Source: Peribacillus frigoritolerans (lineage in GTDB: Bacteria > Bacillota > Bacilli > Bacillales > DSM-1321). Taken from it: DNA of 64,000 nucleotides. Shown piece after piece: positions 1-8,487 of this stretch. The translations under genes and the position numbers were made by a program. The notes below the pieces were generated by a model. It worked only from the letters and a program-made list of their open reading frames with translations. It ran no database searches and was not told where the DNA came from. The stretch spans positions 3,266,778 through 3,330,777 of the forward strand of contig NZ_KV440950.1 of assembly GCF_001636405.1 (NCBI RefSeq). The letters run 5' to 3'. How positions within the stretch are numbered: the first letter of the stretch is position 1; every line of letters starts with the position of its first letter.

Positions 1-44
1 TTTATTATAACTATTAAGAATATTAATAATAAGGAGAAATTTCT

Positions 45-953
45 ATGTACTATGATGCTCTAAAAACATTTGTGACCCTTGTGGAAGTCAAGAACTTTAC
101 AAAAACAGCAGAAATTCTTCTTATGTCGCAACCAAGTGTTAGTTTGCATATTAAAAAATTAGAAGAAGAGTTCCAAACCAAATTATTCCTCCGTTCTCCT
201 AAATTTTTGAAAGTCACCTTAACGGGAGAAATTCTTTACGACCGGGCCAAGCAAATGATCACAATCTATGAACAGACCAGACAAGACATACAGGAACACG
301 ATAGGTCCATCAAGGGCGAATTAAAGATAGGTGCGAGTTTTACAATAGGAGAGTATATCCTTCCCTCTTTACTCATCGACCTGCAAGAGGAATATCCTGA
401 ACTTGAACTTCAAGTGGTAATTGGGAACACGGAAGAAATCGTTCAAGCCGTTCGGCTATACAAAGTGGATATTGGTTTAATCGAAGGTCAAACTAATGAA
501 AAAGAGCTTTCTGTTCACCCATTCATGCAAGATGAACTATTCATTGTGTCTTCTAACAATCATGAACTTGCTAATAAAGACGATGTGGAGATCACTGATT
601 TACATGACCAAGCATGGGTAACGAGGGAAGTTGGATCTGGTACACGAGAATACCTGAACCATGTCATACGTTCAAATGGTTTGAAAATTAAATCGATACT
701 CACGATAAGCAGCAATCAAGGAATTAAAGAAACACTTATAAAAAACGGCTCAGGGCTGGCCCTGCTTTCCCGAAGTGTCATTGAAAGGGATGTACAAAAT
801 AAGATCATTTCTATCATTCAGGTAAAAGATGAATCCTTTAACAGGACACTTTCTTACGTCTATTCCCCAATTATGAAAGATAAAAAAAATGTAAAGACTT
901 TTATAACTGAATTAAACAAAAAATGGCCCATGAAAACAAAGCCGATAGGATGA
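45..953 (+). CDS. LysR-family transcriptional regulator
   Basis: A 302-residue LysR-type regulator, the usual family length. An N-terminal winged helix-turn-helix spans about residues 1-62 (with AEILLMSQPSVSLHIKKLEE), and a periplasmic-binding-protein-like effector domain spans about 90-295. An AAGGAG Shine-Dalgarno sits 8 nt before the ATG. Such proteins are cytoplasmic DNA-binding regulators that respond to a small metabolite and often control a divergent neighbour. The upstream neighbour lies outside the window, so the target cannot be named. The family assignment is firm; effector and regulon are unknown. Confidence 0.93.
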   Translation: MYYDALKTFVTLVEVKNFTKTAEILLMSQPSVSLHIKKLEEEFQTKLFLRSPKFLKVTLTGEILYDRAKQMITIYEQTRQDIQEHDRSIKGELKIGASFTIGEYILPSLLIDLQEEYPELELQVVIGNTEEIVQAVRLYKVDIGLIEGQTNEKELSVHPFMQDELFIVSSNNHELANKDDVEITDLHDQAWVTREVGSGTREYLNHVIRSNGLKIKSILTISSNQGIKETLIKNGSGLALLSRSVIERDVQNKIISIIQVKDESFNRTLSYVYSPIMKDKKNVKTFITELNKKWPMKTKPIG

Positions 954-995
954 TCATTGCAAAGAAAGCTATTCCAAAGATGGAGTTACAGACAC

Positions 996-1130
996 ATGGT
1001 GTTTGAACTTATTTGTGATTTTATTAAACAACATAAGCCTGATGAACGGGAATATCGGCTATATTATATCTTATGCACATTAACTTATAAACAATTGGGT
1101 ATACGAATGAATAGAGGATTGTATAGATAA
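996..1130 (+). CDS. Possible small hypothetical protein (44 aa)
   Basis: A short frame starting MVFELICDFIKQHKPDER and ending NRGLYR, downstream of the LysR gene. It has no convincing Shine-Dalgarno. An in-frame TTG at 957 would lengthen it. Composition is plausible for a real peptide (alternating charged and hydrophobic residues), but I recognise no family. It could be a gene remnant. Confidence 0.2.
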   Translation: MVFELICDFIKQHKPDEREYRLYYILCTLTYKQLGIRMNRGLYR

Positions 1131-1153
1131 AAAATAATATGGGAGCGGGTTTT

Positions 1154-1468
1154 ATGGATATTGAGATTAAAGAAGCAGCGATTGAACAACTATTAAAAGT
1201 GAATTATGAAGAGAATGAAGGGGTTCGTATCGAAGCCATTTATGTTGGGAGCTGTTCAATTTATGTGGAACATGAATTGAAAATTGATAATAAGAACGAA
1301 GATGATGAGAGATTCATAATTGCTGGAGTCCCCATATTAATTTCAAGTGAGTCTAAAAAGCATCTTCCGGATAAAGTCTTCCTCAATTACAGTGACGGAC
1401 TTGGATACAAATTATATTCAGACGATGAAACATTGAGGTATAATCTCCAATTGAAGAGAGTGAATTAA
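1154..1468 (+). CDS. HesB-like / iron-sulfur biosynthesis-family small protein
   Basis: About 104 residues beginning MDIEIKEAAIEQLLK, resembling the short HesB/IscA-fold proteins that Bacillus carries in several copies (YqkB/YneR type). An ATG at 1139 would add five residues, but GGGAG at 1141-1145 lies 8 nt before ATG 1154, so 1154 is the better start. The canonical IscA cysteines (C-terminal CGC) are absent; only one cysteine (GSCSIYV) is present. This fits the divergent non-scaffold HesB-like group, and a real Fe-S role is not shown. The gene is followed directly by a Rho-independent terminator. Confidence 0.65.
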   Translation: MDIEIKEAAIEQLLKVNYEENEGVRIEAIYVGSCSIYVEHELKIDNKNEDDERFIIAGVPILISSESKKHLPDKVFLNYSDGLGYKLYSDDETLRYNLQLKRVN

Positions 1469-1482
1469 AAAATGAACATAGT

Positions 1483-1517
1483 AAAAAGCCCATGTGTTTC
1501 AGTTGGGCTTTTTTTCT
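1483..1517 (+). terminator. Rho-independent terminator after the HesB-like gene
   Basis: AAAAAGCCCA pairs with TGGGCTTTTT across an 11-nt loop and runs into a T tract, 15 nt after the stop codon at 1468. Confidence 0.85.
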
Positions 1518-1703
1518 TGTTATACTCAGAGAATATTTTAACGGCATGATAACTAGAGGGATTTTATTTCCCATAGGATAGCACTGCACTAACTGCTCTA
1601 TTATCAGGAAAATGCTTTAATAAGTACTTTTATCTATTCTATTAATTGTTTCAATGTTATTTTACAAATTAATAATGACCGAAAGTTTAAAGAATGATTG
1701 TTA

Positions 1704-2354
1704 TTATTCTTCCACTCTTCTGGACTCGAGGTGCCGCTCCAGCTTCCTTTTTACCCGCTGAAGTGCATTATCGATCGTCTTTTTTTGAACATTCAGTTCC
1801 TTTGATATTTCTAAATAAGTTTTTCCTTCCAGGTACAAGTCCACAACACTGCTTTCCAACTCACTAAGGACTTCGGTTAAAATTAGCTCAATATCACAAA
1901 TTTCTTCTGATTTTATTAAGATCGTGACTGGGTCATTTTGTCTCTGTTCAGGGATTAGATCAATTAGACCCTGTTCCGACTCCCCTTGATGGATAGGCAT
2001 ATACAATGAAACATAATTATTTAAGGGAGAATGCTTTTGACGAATCGCCGCTTTAACGGCCGTTATGATTTGTCTTGTAATGCACAGTTCCGCAAATGAT
2101 CTGAAAGACGCCTTTTTGCAATTTTTATAGTCTCGAATGGCCTTATATAGCCCAATCATCCCTTCCTGAAAGACGTCTTCCTTATCTCCACCCGTTAAAA
2201 AATACTTCAATGCATTTGATTGAACGACACATCTGTATTTATTGATTAAAAAGTCCAGTGCATCCTCATCACCATTATGGATTTTCCCTACCAACATTGC
2301 ATCTTCCATATGAGTATAGTTTTCCATACGTTTCTTCTCGATGATTACACTCAT
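1704..2354 (-). CDS. SigH-type RNA polymerase sigma factor (sigma-70 family)
   Basis: A 216-residue sigma factor matching the sporulation/stationary-phase SigH (sigma-30) type in length and motifs. Region 2 contains EDVFQEGMIGLYKAIRDYK (about 58-76) and SFAELCITRQIITAVKAA (about 86-103). Region 4 contains YLEISKELNVQKKTIDNAL (about 176-194), a helix-turn-helix. A GGAGG ribosome site lies 7 nt before the ATG. Known SigH genes sit in the ribosomal-protein/nusG region, and nothing of that kind is here. This may therefore be an extra SigH-like paralogue rather than the housekeeping sigH. The N-terminal and inter-region segments look diverged from B. subtilis SigH as I recall it. No anti-sigma gene is adjacent. 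Confidence 0.85.
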   Translation of the reverse strand: MSVIIEKKRMENYTHMEDAMLVGKIHNGDEDALDFLINKYRCVVQSNALKYFLTGGDKEDVFQEGMIGLYKAIRDYKNCKKASFRSFAELCITRQIITAVKAAIRQKHSPLNNYVSLYMPIHQGESEQGLIDLIPEQRQNDPVTILIKSEEICDIELILTEVLSELESSVVDLYLEGKTYLEISKELNVQKKTIDNALQRVKRKLERHLESRRVEE

Positions 2355-2825
2355 TTATTTTCCTCCACTCACTTAATTGAGCCCCGATATAAAGAACGCA
2401 TTATTACTTCAATGTATTAAAGTGCATTCAATATTATAATATCTCAGAAATGACGATAATGATATTCGCAAATAACGACATTTTTCAACAAAATCCAGAT
2501 ATTTATAACTAGAAACTTTCAGTCAGCTTTAATTGATTTGGTAAAGATTTTTTCATTATAGTCGTTTTGTTTAACTCCTGATCATTGACGGATATAGTTG
2601 TGCCGGTGGTTGTGGTAATTATGGCGGGGGTACAGCATATGGCGGCTTACAAATAGCATGCTTATAATAATAATCTTAAAGAACTATTCTGCACTAATGA
2701 TTTAATAGAGAGGAAAAGACCGAATCTCCCCTACCTTCATTAGCTTTAGATGGAAAAATAAGGGTTGTATTTAAAACATTATCTCTAATAAATTAGCTGA
2801 TTTCATTTAAACCCTTCTTTCGCAA
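2355..2825. other. Intergenic region between the sigma factor and DinB genes
   Basis: An AT-rich spacer upstream of the sigma gene. The only coding-like stretch is the glycine-rich fragment at 2575-2667, listed separately. No other gene, RNA or repeat is evident. Confidence 0.5.
2575..2667 (+). pseudogene. Possible remnant of a glycine-rich YjcZ-like small protein
   Basis: This frame reads DGYSCAGGCGNYGGGTAYGG and then ends shortly after. It resembles the glycine/tyrosine-rich N-terminus of the small YjcZ-family sporulation proteins of Bacillus, which normally continue into a hydrophobic segment. There is no ATG/GTG/TTG start (TAA occurs at 2572-2574) and the hydrophobic tail is missing. A decayed copy is the likeliest reading. 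Chance composition is possible. Confidence 0.3.
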
Positions 2826-2853
2826 AATAAAAAAGCACCCTTCAAAGGATGCT
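2826..2853 (-). terminator. Rho-independent terminator of the DinB gene
   Basis: On the minus strand AGCATCC pairs with GGGTGCT (one G-U) and is followed by a run of T, about 100 nt past the DinB stop codon. Confidence 0.75.
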
Positions 2854-2953
2854 AAAACATATTATTAACTCAGTCATAAAATGGAGTAGTGGATTTAATT
2901 ATTCGCCAATGTCCCGGTATGTAGAAGGTCCTGACTTAAGCATTCATAAGTCC

Positions 2954-3457
2954 TTAAAGCGGTGGATTTTCCACACCTAAATGAATCCAATCTTCTTTTG
3001 GCGGTCCATAAACCCCAGAAGGTTTAATTCCTGCTTGACGCATCAGAACCGTAACTTGTCCGCGATGATGAACAATATGCTTGATTAGCCCCATAAGGAT
3101 GGAAGCATTTGTTTCCTGTCTTCCGAACGCTTCTTGTATTTGTCCCAGGGATTCGTCTGTCCATTGTTGTTCAATAATTTTGGCTGCATGAGAACTTACA
3201 TTTTTAAAAGTGATGGCAATTTCCCGGGCTGAAGATGGAACGTTTTCCGAACTTTCTATCCGGTCTATCTTTAACCCGAAATGAGCTAGATAATCTGGAA
3301 TACTCGTGGTGAAATGCCACACAATTCTTCCTAAAGTGCGACCTTCAGGATAAACTTGTTGTTCTAAGGATTCATCAGTCAAACCATCCAAGACATTTTG
3401 AGTGAGTGTAGCTTCTTTATTCCATTCTTTAATAAAATCTGAAATTGAAATATACAT
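2954..3457 (-). CDS. DinB-family protein
   Basis: A 167-residue four-helix-bundle protein of the DinB/YfiT type. The family's metal-binding histidine triad is visible as H48 (IVWHFTTS), H127 and H131 (LIKHIVHHRGQ). DinB-like proteins are a broad Firmicute family; some are thiol-dependent S-transferases and most are uncharacterised. The gene stands alone with its own terminator. The function is not predictable beyond a probable metal-dependent small-molecule enzyme. Confidence 0.85.
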   Translation of the reverse strand: MYISISDFIKEWNKEATLTQNVLDGLTDESLEQQVYPEGRTLGRIVWHFTTSIPDYLAHFGLKIDRIESSENVPSSAREIAITFKNVSSHAAKIIEQQWTDESLGQIQEAFGRQETNASILMGLIKHIVHHRGQVTVLMRQAGIKPSGVYGPPKEDWIHLGVENPPL

Positions 3458-3834
3458 ATAATACCTCCCCTATTTCGATTGATAATTACTTAAAGTACAT
3501 TATAAAACATATGTTCCCTAATTACAAATTCCTCATTAAACATGCAATAAATAATATCCATTCTAATTAGAAAACCATTGCATTTGCTTTGTACTGGACG
3601 CCTGGAAGTTTCGGTTACAAGTTTTCAAGAAAAACTGTTGAACCTCTTCTGCATTTTGATCCTTTAAGTCCAAAAAAGTATACTCATTTCAAGAGCTGAA
3701 ATGGGTAACCCTGATTAAATCGAATACTGGACGTGTAAGTTTGTGACTGCAATTTTATGAATGCGGTGCTCTACAAATATTCCTGCCACTAGCTATACAC
3801 AACAGGAATCGCTACTTTATAATAGGGGGAAATC
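3458..3834. other. Intergenic region, no gene seen
   Basis: AT-rich spacer between the divergent DinB and MerR genes. It must hold both promoters, but I see no convincing operator, repeat or coding frame. Confidence 0.5.
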
Positions 3835-3879
3835 ATGTTATTAATATATATAAATTCAGTATTGGTTAGGAGAAAAGCC

Positions 3880-4761
3880 ATGCAAAATAAGCTTAGTATA
3901 GGAGAAATGGCGAAGTTGCGAGGTGTAACCGTAGATACGTTGCGCCATTACGATAAAATTGGATTGCTAAAGCCTTTTCATATTGACCCCGAAACTGGCT
4001 ATCGTTATTACTCCATTTCCCAGTATGAGGTTCTCGGAACGATCAAAGAGTTAAGGAGCATCGGGTTTTCCTTAGAAGAAATCAAGCAGTTTCTTACGGA
4101 TCGCAATGTCAAAAAGTCGGTTCAATCACTTCAAAAATCAATGGCTAATATACAGGAAGAAATTAAGAAATTGCAAGGTATCCATAATATTTTGATGACA
4201 CGATTATACAATATTGAACATTTCACAAACAGTTACAGGAATTCGGATATCGTGATAAAGCAATTTGAAGAACGGGAATACATCCAGCTAGACAGATCGG
4301 TAGCTTGGACGGATACAGAAAATCTTTATTTTGGATATTTGGAGCTCGAAAACAAGATTGGTGGGATCATCCCTGCTTTGGCCAGCAATAAATTTGGAGA
4401 TTTCATCAAGAAAGAGTATTTTGATGAAATTCGTCAATCATCTGACTTTTCCGTTAATCTAAGTGACTATCAATCTCAATCATTCATTCTTGTTCAGGGT
4501 GAGGAGTCAGAGCAACCTACCAAAAAAATTGAAAAAGGGCTATTTTTATGTTCCTATTATGGAGGACTTACAAGCGAGAAAATGCTAACCCAGCTAAAAA
4601 AGCTACTCCATCATTGTGATACTCATGACTATATTATTACCGGTGACGCCTTTCGAATTATGCAGGTTGACGTTTCTCTGACCGATCAATATGATGAAGC
4701 TTATTATGAAATACAAATTCCGATTCAAGAAAAAGTAATAAGTGAACAGCCTTCGAAATGA
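3880..4761 (+). CDS. MerR-family transcriptional regulator
   Basis: A 293-residue MerR-type activator. The N-terminal DNA-binding domain (about 3-73) contains LSIGEMAKLRGVTVDTLRHY and GYRYYSISQY, followed by a coiled-coil dimerisation helix (about 80-115) and a C-terminal ligand-binding region of BmrR/GyrI-like length (about 130-290). The frame is open from 3835, but homologues begin at M-x-N-KLSIGEMA, and AGGAG lies just before ATG 3880. BmrR-like regulators bind aromatic or cationic drugs and activate efflux pumps. No pump is adjacent, so the target is unknown. Confidence 0.9.
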   Translation: MQNKLSIGEMAKLRGVTVDTLRHYDKIGLLKPFHIDPETGYRYYSISQYEVLGTIKELRSIGFSLEEIKQFLTDRNVKKSVQSLQKSMANIQEEIKKLQGIHNILMTRLYNIEHFTNSYRNSDIVIKQFEEREYIQLDRSVAWTDTENLYFGYLELENKIGGIIPALASNKFGDFIKKEYFDEIRQSSDFSVNLSDYQSQSFILVQGEESEQPTKKIEKGLFLCSYYGGLTSEKMLTQLKKLLHHCDTHDYIITGDAFRIMQVDVSLTDQYDEAYYEIQIPIQEKVISEQPSK

Positions 4762-4793
4762 AAGCATTATCATTTCGAAGGCTGTTTTTTTGT
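4745..4793 (+). terminator. Rho-independent terminator overlapping the MerR stop codon
   Basis: ACAGCCTTCGAAATGA pairs perfectly with TCATTTCGAAGGCTGT and is followed by seven T. The left arm includes the last codons and the stop codon of the MerR gene. Confidence 0.92.
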
Positions 4794-4918
4794 ATCGCAA
4801 CTGTTTACTCTCGTGTTAGACGAGACTTTATAATGGATTTATACATAATGAATGGAGTGATGCATTCCTAAATGAAAACAGCAAAACATTATTATGAAAA
4901 ATCATTTTGTTCTAAGGA

Positions 4919-5122
4919 GTGATACCTTTTATTAAAAAGTGTGACATCAAAAAGACAAGGCCATGTTGTTCCTTGCATTATGCTACTCTTCTTTACCAAC
5001 TCCTCTGTTCGGCCGATTGGAGGACAGGCAATTATGAAAAAATGGTTAAAAGCATTCAGTCAGAGCTCAAATTGTATCCGTTCACAAGTAGTTACTATTT
5101 ATATTATGTTCTCCTTAAATGA
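4919..5122 (+). CDS. Doubtful small ORF (67 aa) in the intergenic region 4794-5261
   Basis: A GTG-started frame whose later part (HYATLLYQLLCSADW, NYEKMVKSIQSELKLYPF) has protein-like helical composition, but the Shine-Dalgarno AAGGAG abuts the start codon. A second overlapping frame (4941-5168) is equally open. I recognise no family. This may be a decayed gene; nothing else was seen between 4794 and 5261. Confidence 0.2.
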   Translation: MIPFIKKCDIKKTRPCCSLHYATLLYQLLCSADWRTGNYEKMVKSIQSELKLYPFTSSYYLYYVLLK

Positions 5123-5261
5123 ATCCAGACAAATAACCTTTCCATTGACTGAATTTACGGAATTTTAAATTAAATAACCCGAATAATCCGCTTATTCACG
5201 ATGTGCACATTAATGAATGTGTACGATCGTTAGTAAAAAAATTCACAAGGAGGATTGATTA

Positions 5262-6605
5262 ATGGAAAATACGAATTCACCAACTCTTAAACGTACTCTT
5301 ACTTTGAAGTATGTCGTCTTTTTTGGATTGGCTTTCATGGCTCCAAAAACGTTTTTCTCAACTTATGGGGTTGCTGTAGACAGCACCAGCGGGATGATGC
5401 CAACGGCTTATGCCATCGCTTTAGTTGTCATGTTATTTACAGCTTATAGCTATGCCCAATTAGTGAAAGCGTTCCCAAAAGCGGGAGCAGCATATACGTT
5501 TACGCAAAAATCTATAAGTCCACATATAGGGTTTATCGTTGGTTGGACAATCATCATTGATTATATGTTTAGCCCGATGATCAGCGCCCTAATCGTCGGA
5601 ATTTCATTGAAAGCTTATTTTCCATCCATTCCAATGTTTGTTTGGATCATTTTATTTATTGTGATTATAACTTCTGTCAACATCCTTGGCATTAAATTAG
5701 CAGCGAAACTTAATACGTATATGCTTTTCTTGCAATTTTTATTGTTTGCACTATTTTTTATTTTGTCCATTAAAGGTCTTCTTGAAGGAAAAGGAACAGG
5801 GACATTATTTTCCACCGTTCCTTTTTATGATCCTGAAATTAGCGCACCGGCTCTCCTATCTGTTATCCCAATTCTTTGTTTTAGCTTCTTAGGCTTTGAT
5901 GCAGTAACTACTCTTTCAGAGGAGACGAAGGATCCTACGAGAACGTTGCCAAAGGCGATCTATTTCATAACGATGATTGGCGGATTTTTATTTATCACAA
6001 GTTCTTATTTTGCACAACTAATTTTTCCGGAGTTCCATTCTTTCACTAACCCTGAATCCGCCTATTTAGAGATCGCGATGTATATCGGCGGAAACATTTT
6101 TGTGAGCTTCTTTGTGGCAGTGGGGCTAACCTCCACCACAGCTTCAGCCGTGGCATCGGGAACGAGCGCCTCTCGTATTTTGTATGCGATGGGAAGGGAA
6201 AATGTATTGCCGAAAAAAATCTTCGGCTATCTATCACCGAAATACCGGACACCTGTGTTCAATATTTTACTCATTGGCGGGATTGCATTAAGCGCCCTTT
6301 TCTTAAATCTAACAACAGCTGTATCTCTTATTAGTTTTGGTGCGTTATTTGCCTTTTTCTTTGTGAATCTTTCGGTTGTTTCTTATTATTTTTTCCAAAA
6401 GAAACAGAGCTCTTTTAAAGGAACGATTCAATATTTGATTATCCCGCTTACTGGTGCAGCACTAATTGGATTGTTTTTCATAAATCTAGATAAACATTCA
6501 CTAATACTAGGTGGAACTTGGCTTCTTATCGGATTTATTTATCTATTAAACTTAACGAAAATGTTTAGGCAGCCGCCTCCTGAGCTTGCCTTTGAGGAAG
6601 CTTAA
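5262..6605 (+). CDS. APC-superfamily amino acid/amine permease (copy 1)
   Basis: A 447-residue membrane protein with about 12 hydrophobic helices, typical of APC amino acid-polyamine-organocation permeases. TM1 (FFGLAFMAPKTFFSTYGVA) carries the helix-breaking region that binds substrate in this family. AAGGAGG lies upstream of the ATG. It is followed 30 nt later by an amidohydrolase, and the same pair recurs at 8488-11504. The pairing suggests import of an N-acyl or amide substrate that the hydrolase then cleaves. That link is inference; the permease family is clear. Confidence 0.9.
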   Translation: MENTNSPTLKRTLTLKYVVFFGLAFMAPKTFFSTYGVAVDSTSGMMPTAYAIALVVMLFTAYSYAQLVKAFPKAGAAYTFTQKSISPHIGFIVGWTIIIDYMFSPMISALIVGISLKAYFPSIPMFVWIILFIVIITSVNILGIKLAAKLNTYMLFLQFLLFALFFILSIKGLLEGKGTGTLFSTVPFYDPEISAPALLSVIPILCFSFLGFDAVTTLSEETKDPTRTLPKAIYFITMIGGFLFITSSYFAQLIFPEFHSFTNPESAYLEIAMYIGGNIFVSFFVAVGLTSTTASAVASGTSASRILYAMGRENVLPKKIFGYLSPKYRTPVFNILLIGGIALSALFLNLTTAVSLISFGALFAFFFVNLSVVSYYFFQKKQSSFKGTIQYLIIPLTGAALIGLFFINLDKHSLILGGTWLLIGFIYLLNLTKMFRQPPPELAFEEA

Positions 6606-6635
6606 TAGAGCTATAAAAGAAGGGAATGATTGATG

Positions 6636-8255
6636 ATGAGTCAACAAGTAGCTGACGTAATTATATCAAGTAATACTGTATTTACAGGTCTTTCCGACCA
6701 ACCTGAACCCGCCTCCATTGCAATTAAGGACAACAAAATTGTTGCGATTGGTACTGAGGAAGAAATTAAACACTGTGCAGGTGAGCACACGAAAATCTAT
6801 CAGTTTAAAGACCAATTAATTATGCCGGGATTCCATGATTTCCACCTTCATATCATGCAAGGTGCCGTTGCCCTCAATAGTGTCAATCTCTTCGCGGCTC
6901 GCTCAGAAGATGAAGCGCTGGAAATGATTGGTGAATTCGCCGAATCAAAACCGGAAAATCAATGGGTAATCGGATTTACTTGGGATGCAGGTTATTGGGA
7001 TACACAACAATTACCGACTCGACATTCATTGGATCATATTCTTCCTGACCGTCCGGCACTCATGTTTCACGCTGAAGGCCATTATGCATGGGTGAATACG
7101 AAAGCTTTGGAGATTGCTAATATTACTCGTCATTCGGAAAATCCATTCTATGGCATTATAGGAAAAGATGAAAATGGCGAACCCAATGGTATTTTATATG
7201 AAAAAGCAATGGATGCGGTTATCCGCCATGCCTTTCATTTTTCAAATTCACAAAAAAATGAAATCTTCTCCAATTTCTTGGCATACGCAGCAAGCTTAGG
7301 GGTGACTTCTGTCAATGACTTACATGGTTTAAAAACAATAGAATCACTAGATGTTTTCAAAGAATTCGAAGACAACGGTAAATTAACAACGCGGATTCAT
7401 TTATGGCCTGCATTAAATGGCGATCTTGGGCACTCCAAACAATTGCGAGAGACATATCTATCGGATAAACTCCGTGTGTCGGGACTTAAACAATTTATCG
7501 ATGGCGTCATTACCGCCCGTACAGCTTATCTACTCGAGCCTTATGCGGATCAACCAGAAACACGCGGTGAGACGTCTTTCCCTCCTGAAACGATCAAGAA
7601 ATGGGTCGTTGATGCAGATAAAGAGGGCTTCAGCATTCGTTTTCACGCGATTGGAGATGGAGCAATCCGTCTTGCCTTAGATGCCTATGAGGAAGCGCAA
7701 AAGACAAATGGTAAACGAGATTCACGACATTCCGTCGAACACATTGAAGTTATTCATCCAGATGATATTCATCGTTTTAGTGAGCTGGGTGTTACGGTCT
7801 CAATGCAGCCAGATCACTTAGCGATGTCTGAAAGAGGTGTTTACACCGAACAAATTGGTGCTGAACGAGAAAAGTATGTCTTCTCGATTAATACTTTGCA
7901 AAAAACCGGTGCGAAACTGGCTTTTGGAACGGACTTCCCAATTGATTTTTTGAATCCGCTCCTCCAAATTTATCGTGCGGTAACGAGGATCGACAGCAGC
8001 GGAAAAACGGTATGGCATCCACATGAGTGCATCACACTTGCCGAAGCATTGAAAGCTTATACCAGTGGCCCAGCCTACGGTACATTTAGAGAGCAGGAAT
8101 TAGGGACATTGGAAGTAGGTAAACTTGCTGATATTATCGTCTTGGAACGAAATCTCTTTGAAGTGCTTGTGGAAGAAATACCAGATATAAAGGTACTGTT
8201 AACAATGGTTGACGGTCAAGTAGTTTATGATTATGCCGGTTCTTTAGTAAGATAA
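6636..8255 (+). CDS. YtcJ-type metal-dependent amidohydrolase (copy 1)
   Basis: About 539 residues of amidohydrolase family 3. The early metal motif HxH is in GFHDFHLHIMQG, a later conserved histidine in RFHAIGDGAIRLALDAYEEA, and the catalytic/metal aspartate region in FGTDFPIDF. The C-terminal strand (ELGTLEVGKLADIIVLER) completes the composite beta-sandwich seen in these enzymes. TTG 6630 and ATG 6633 are alternative starts; 6636 matches the paralogue's M-x-QQ N-terminus. It is cytoplasmic, with no signal peptide. The family hydrolyses amides and cyclic amides; the substrate here is unknown but presumably imported by the preceding permease. Confidence 0.88.
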   Translation: MSQQVADVIISSNTVFTGLSDQPEPASIAIKDNKIVAIGTEEEIKHCAGEHTKIYQFKDQLIMPGFHDFHLHIMQGAVALNSVNLFAARSEDEALEMIGEFAESKPENQWVIGFTWDAGYWDTQQLPTRHSLDHILPDRPALMFHAEGHYAWVNTKALEIANITRHSENPFYGIIGKDENGEPNGILYEKAMDAVIRHAFHFSNSQKNEIFSNFLAYAASLGVTSVNDLHGLKTIESLDVFKEFEDNGKLTTRIHLWPALNGDLGHSKQLRETYLSDKLRVSGLKQFIDGVITARTAYLLEPYADQPETRGETSFPPETIKKWVVDADKEGFSIRFHAIGDGAIRLALDAYEEAQKTNGKRDSRHSVEHIEVIHPDDIHRFSELGVTVSMQPDHLAMSERGVYTEQIGAEREKYVFSINTLQKTGAKLAFGTDFPIDFLNPLLQIYRAVTRIDSSGKTVWHPHECITLAEALKAYTSGPAYGTFREQELGTLEVGKLADIIVLERNLFEVLVEEIPDIKVLLTMVDGQVVYDYAGSLVR

Positions 8256-8320
8256 GTAAACGATTCGGAAAAAGATGATCAACTAGCGGATGTACATCTT
8301 TGTCATCAAACGTTTACTTA
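8253..8320 (+). other. Long interrupted stem-loop after amidohydrolase copy 1
   Basis: TAAGTAAACG (8253-8262, starting with the stop codon) pairs perfectly with CGTTTACTTA (8311-8320). An inner pair AAAGATG (8271-8277) and CATCTTT (8295-8301) stacks inside it. There is no clean T tract, so it may be a weak terminator, an mRNA-stabilising hairpin, or a scar. It lies between the two duplicated modules. The rest of 8321-8487 holds only a short frame ending KNDYEAAI, which I cannot assign. Confidence 0.5.
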
Positions 8321-8487
8321 ATATGCAACTTATTATTTTTAGAAATTCAATACGAAAATAGACCATTCTATGGAAAATAAAAACTATAGAAAAGTTGGGC
8401 ATGGAGATCGGTCTGCTTTGCAGAATCAGTATGGTATTGGAATAAAGAATGACTATGAAGCAGCCATTTAAATAGGGGGACTGATAT

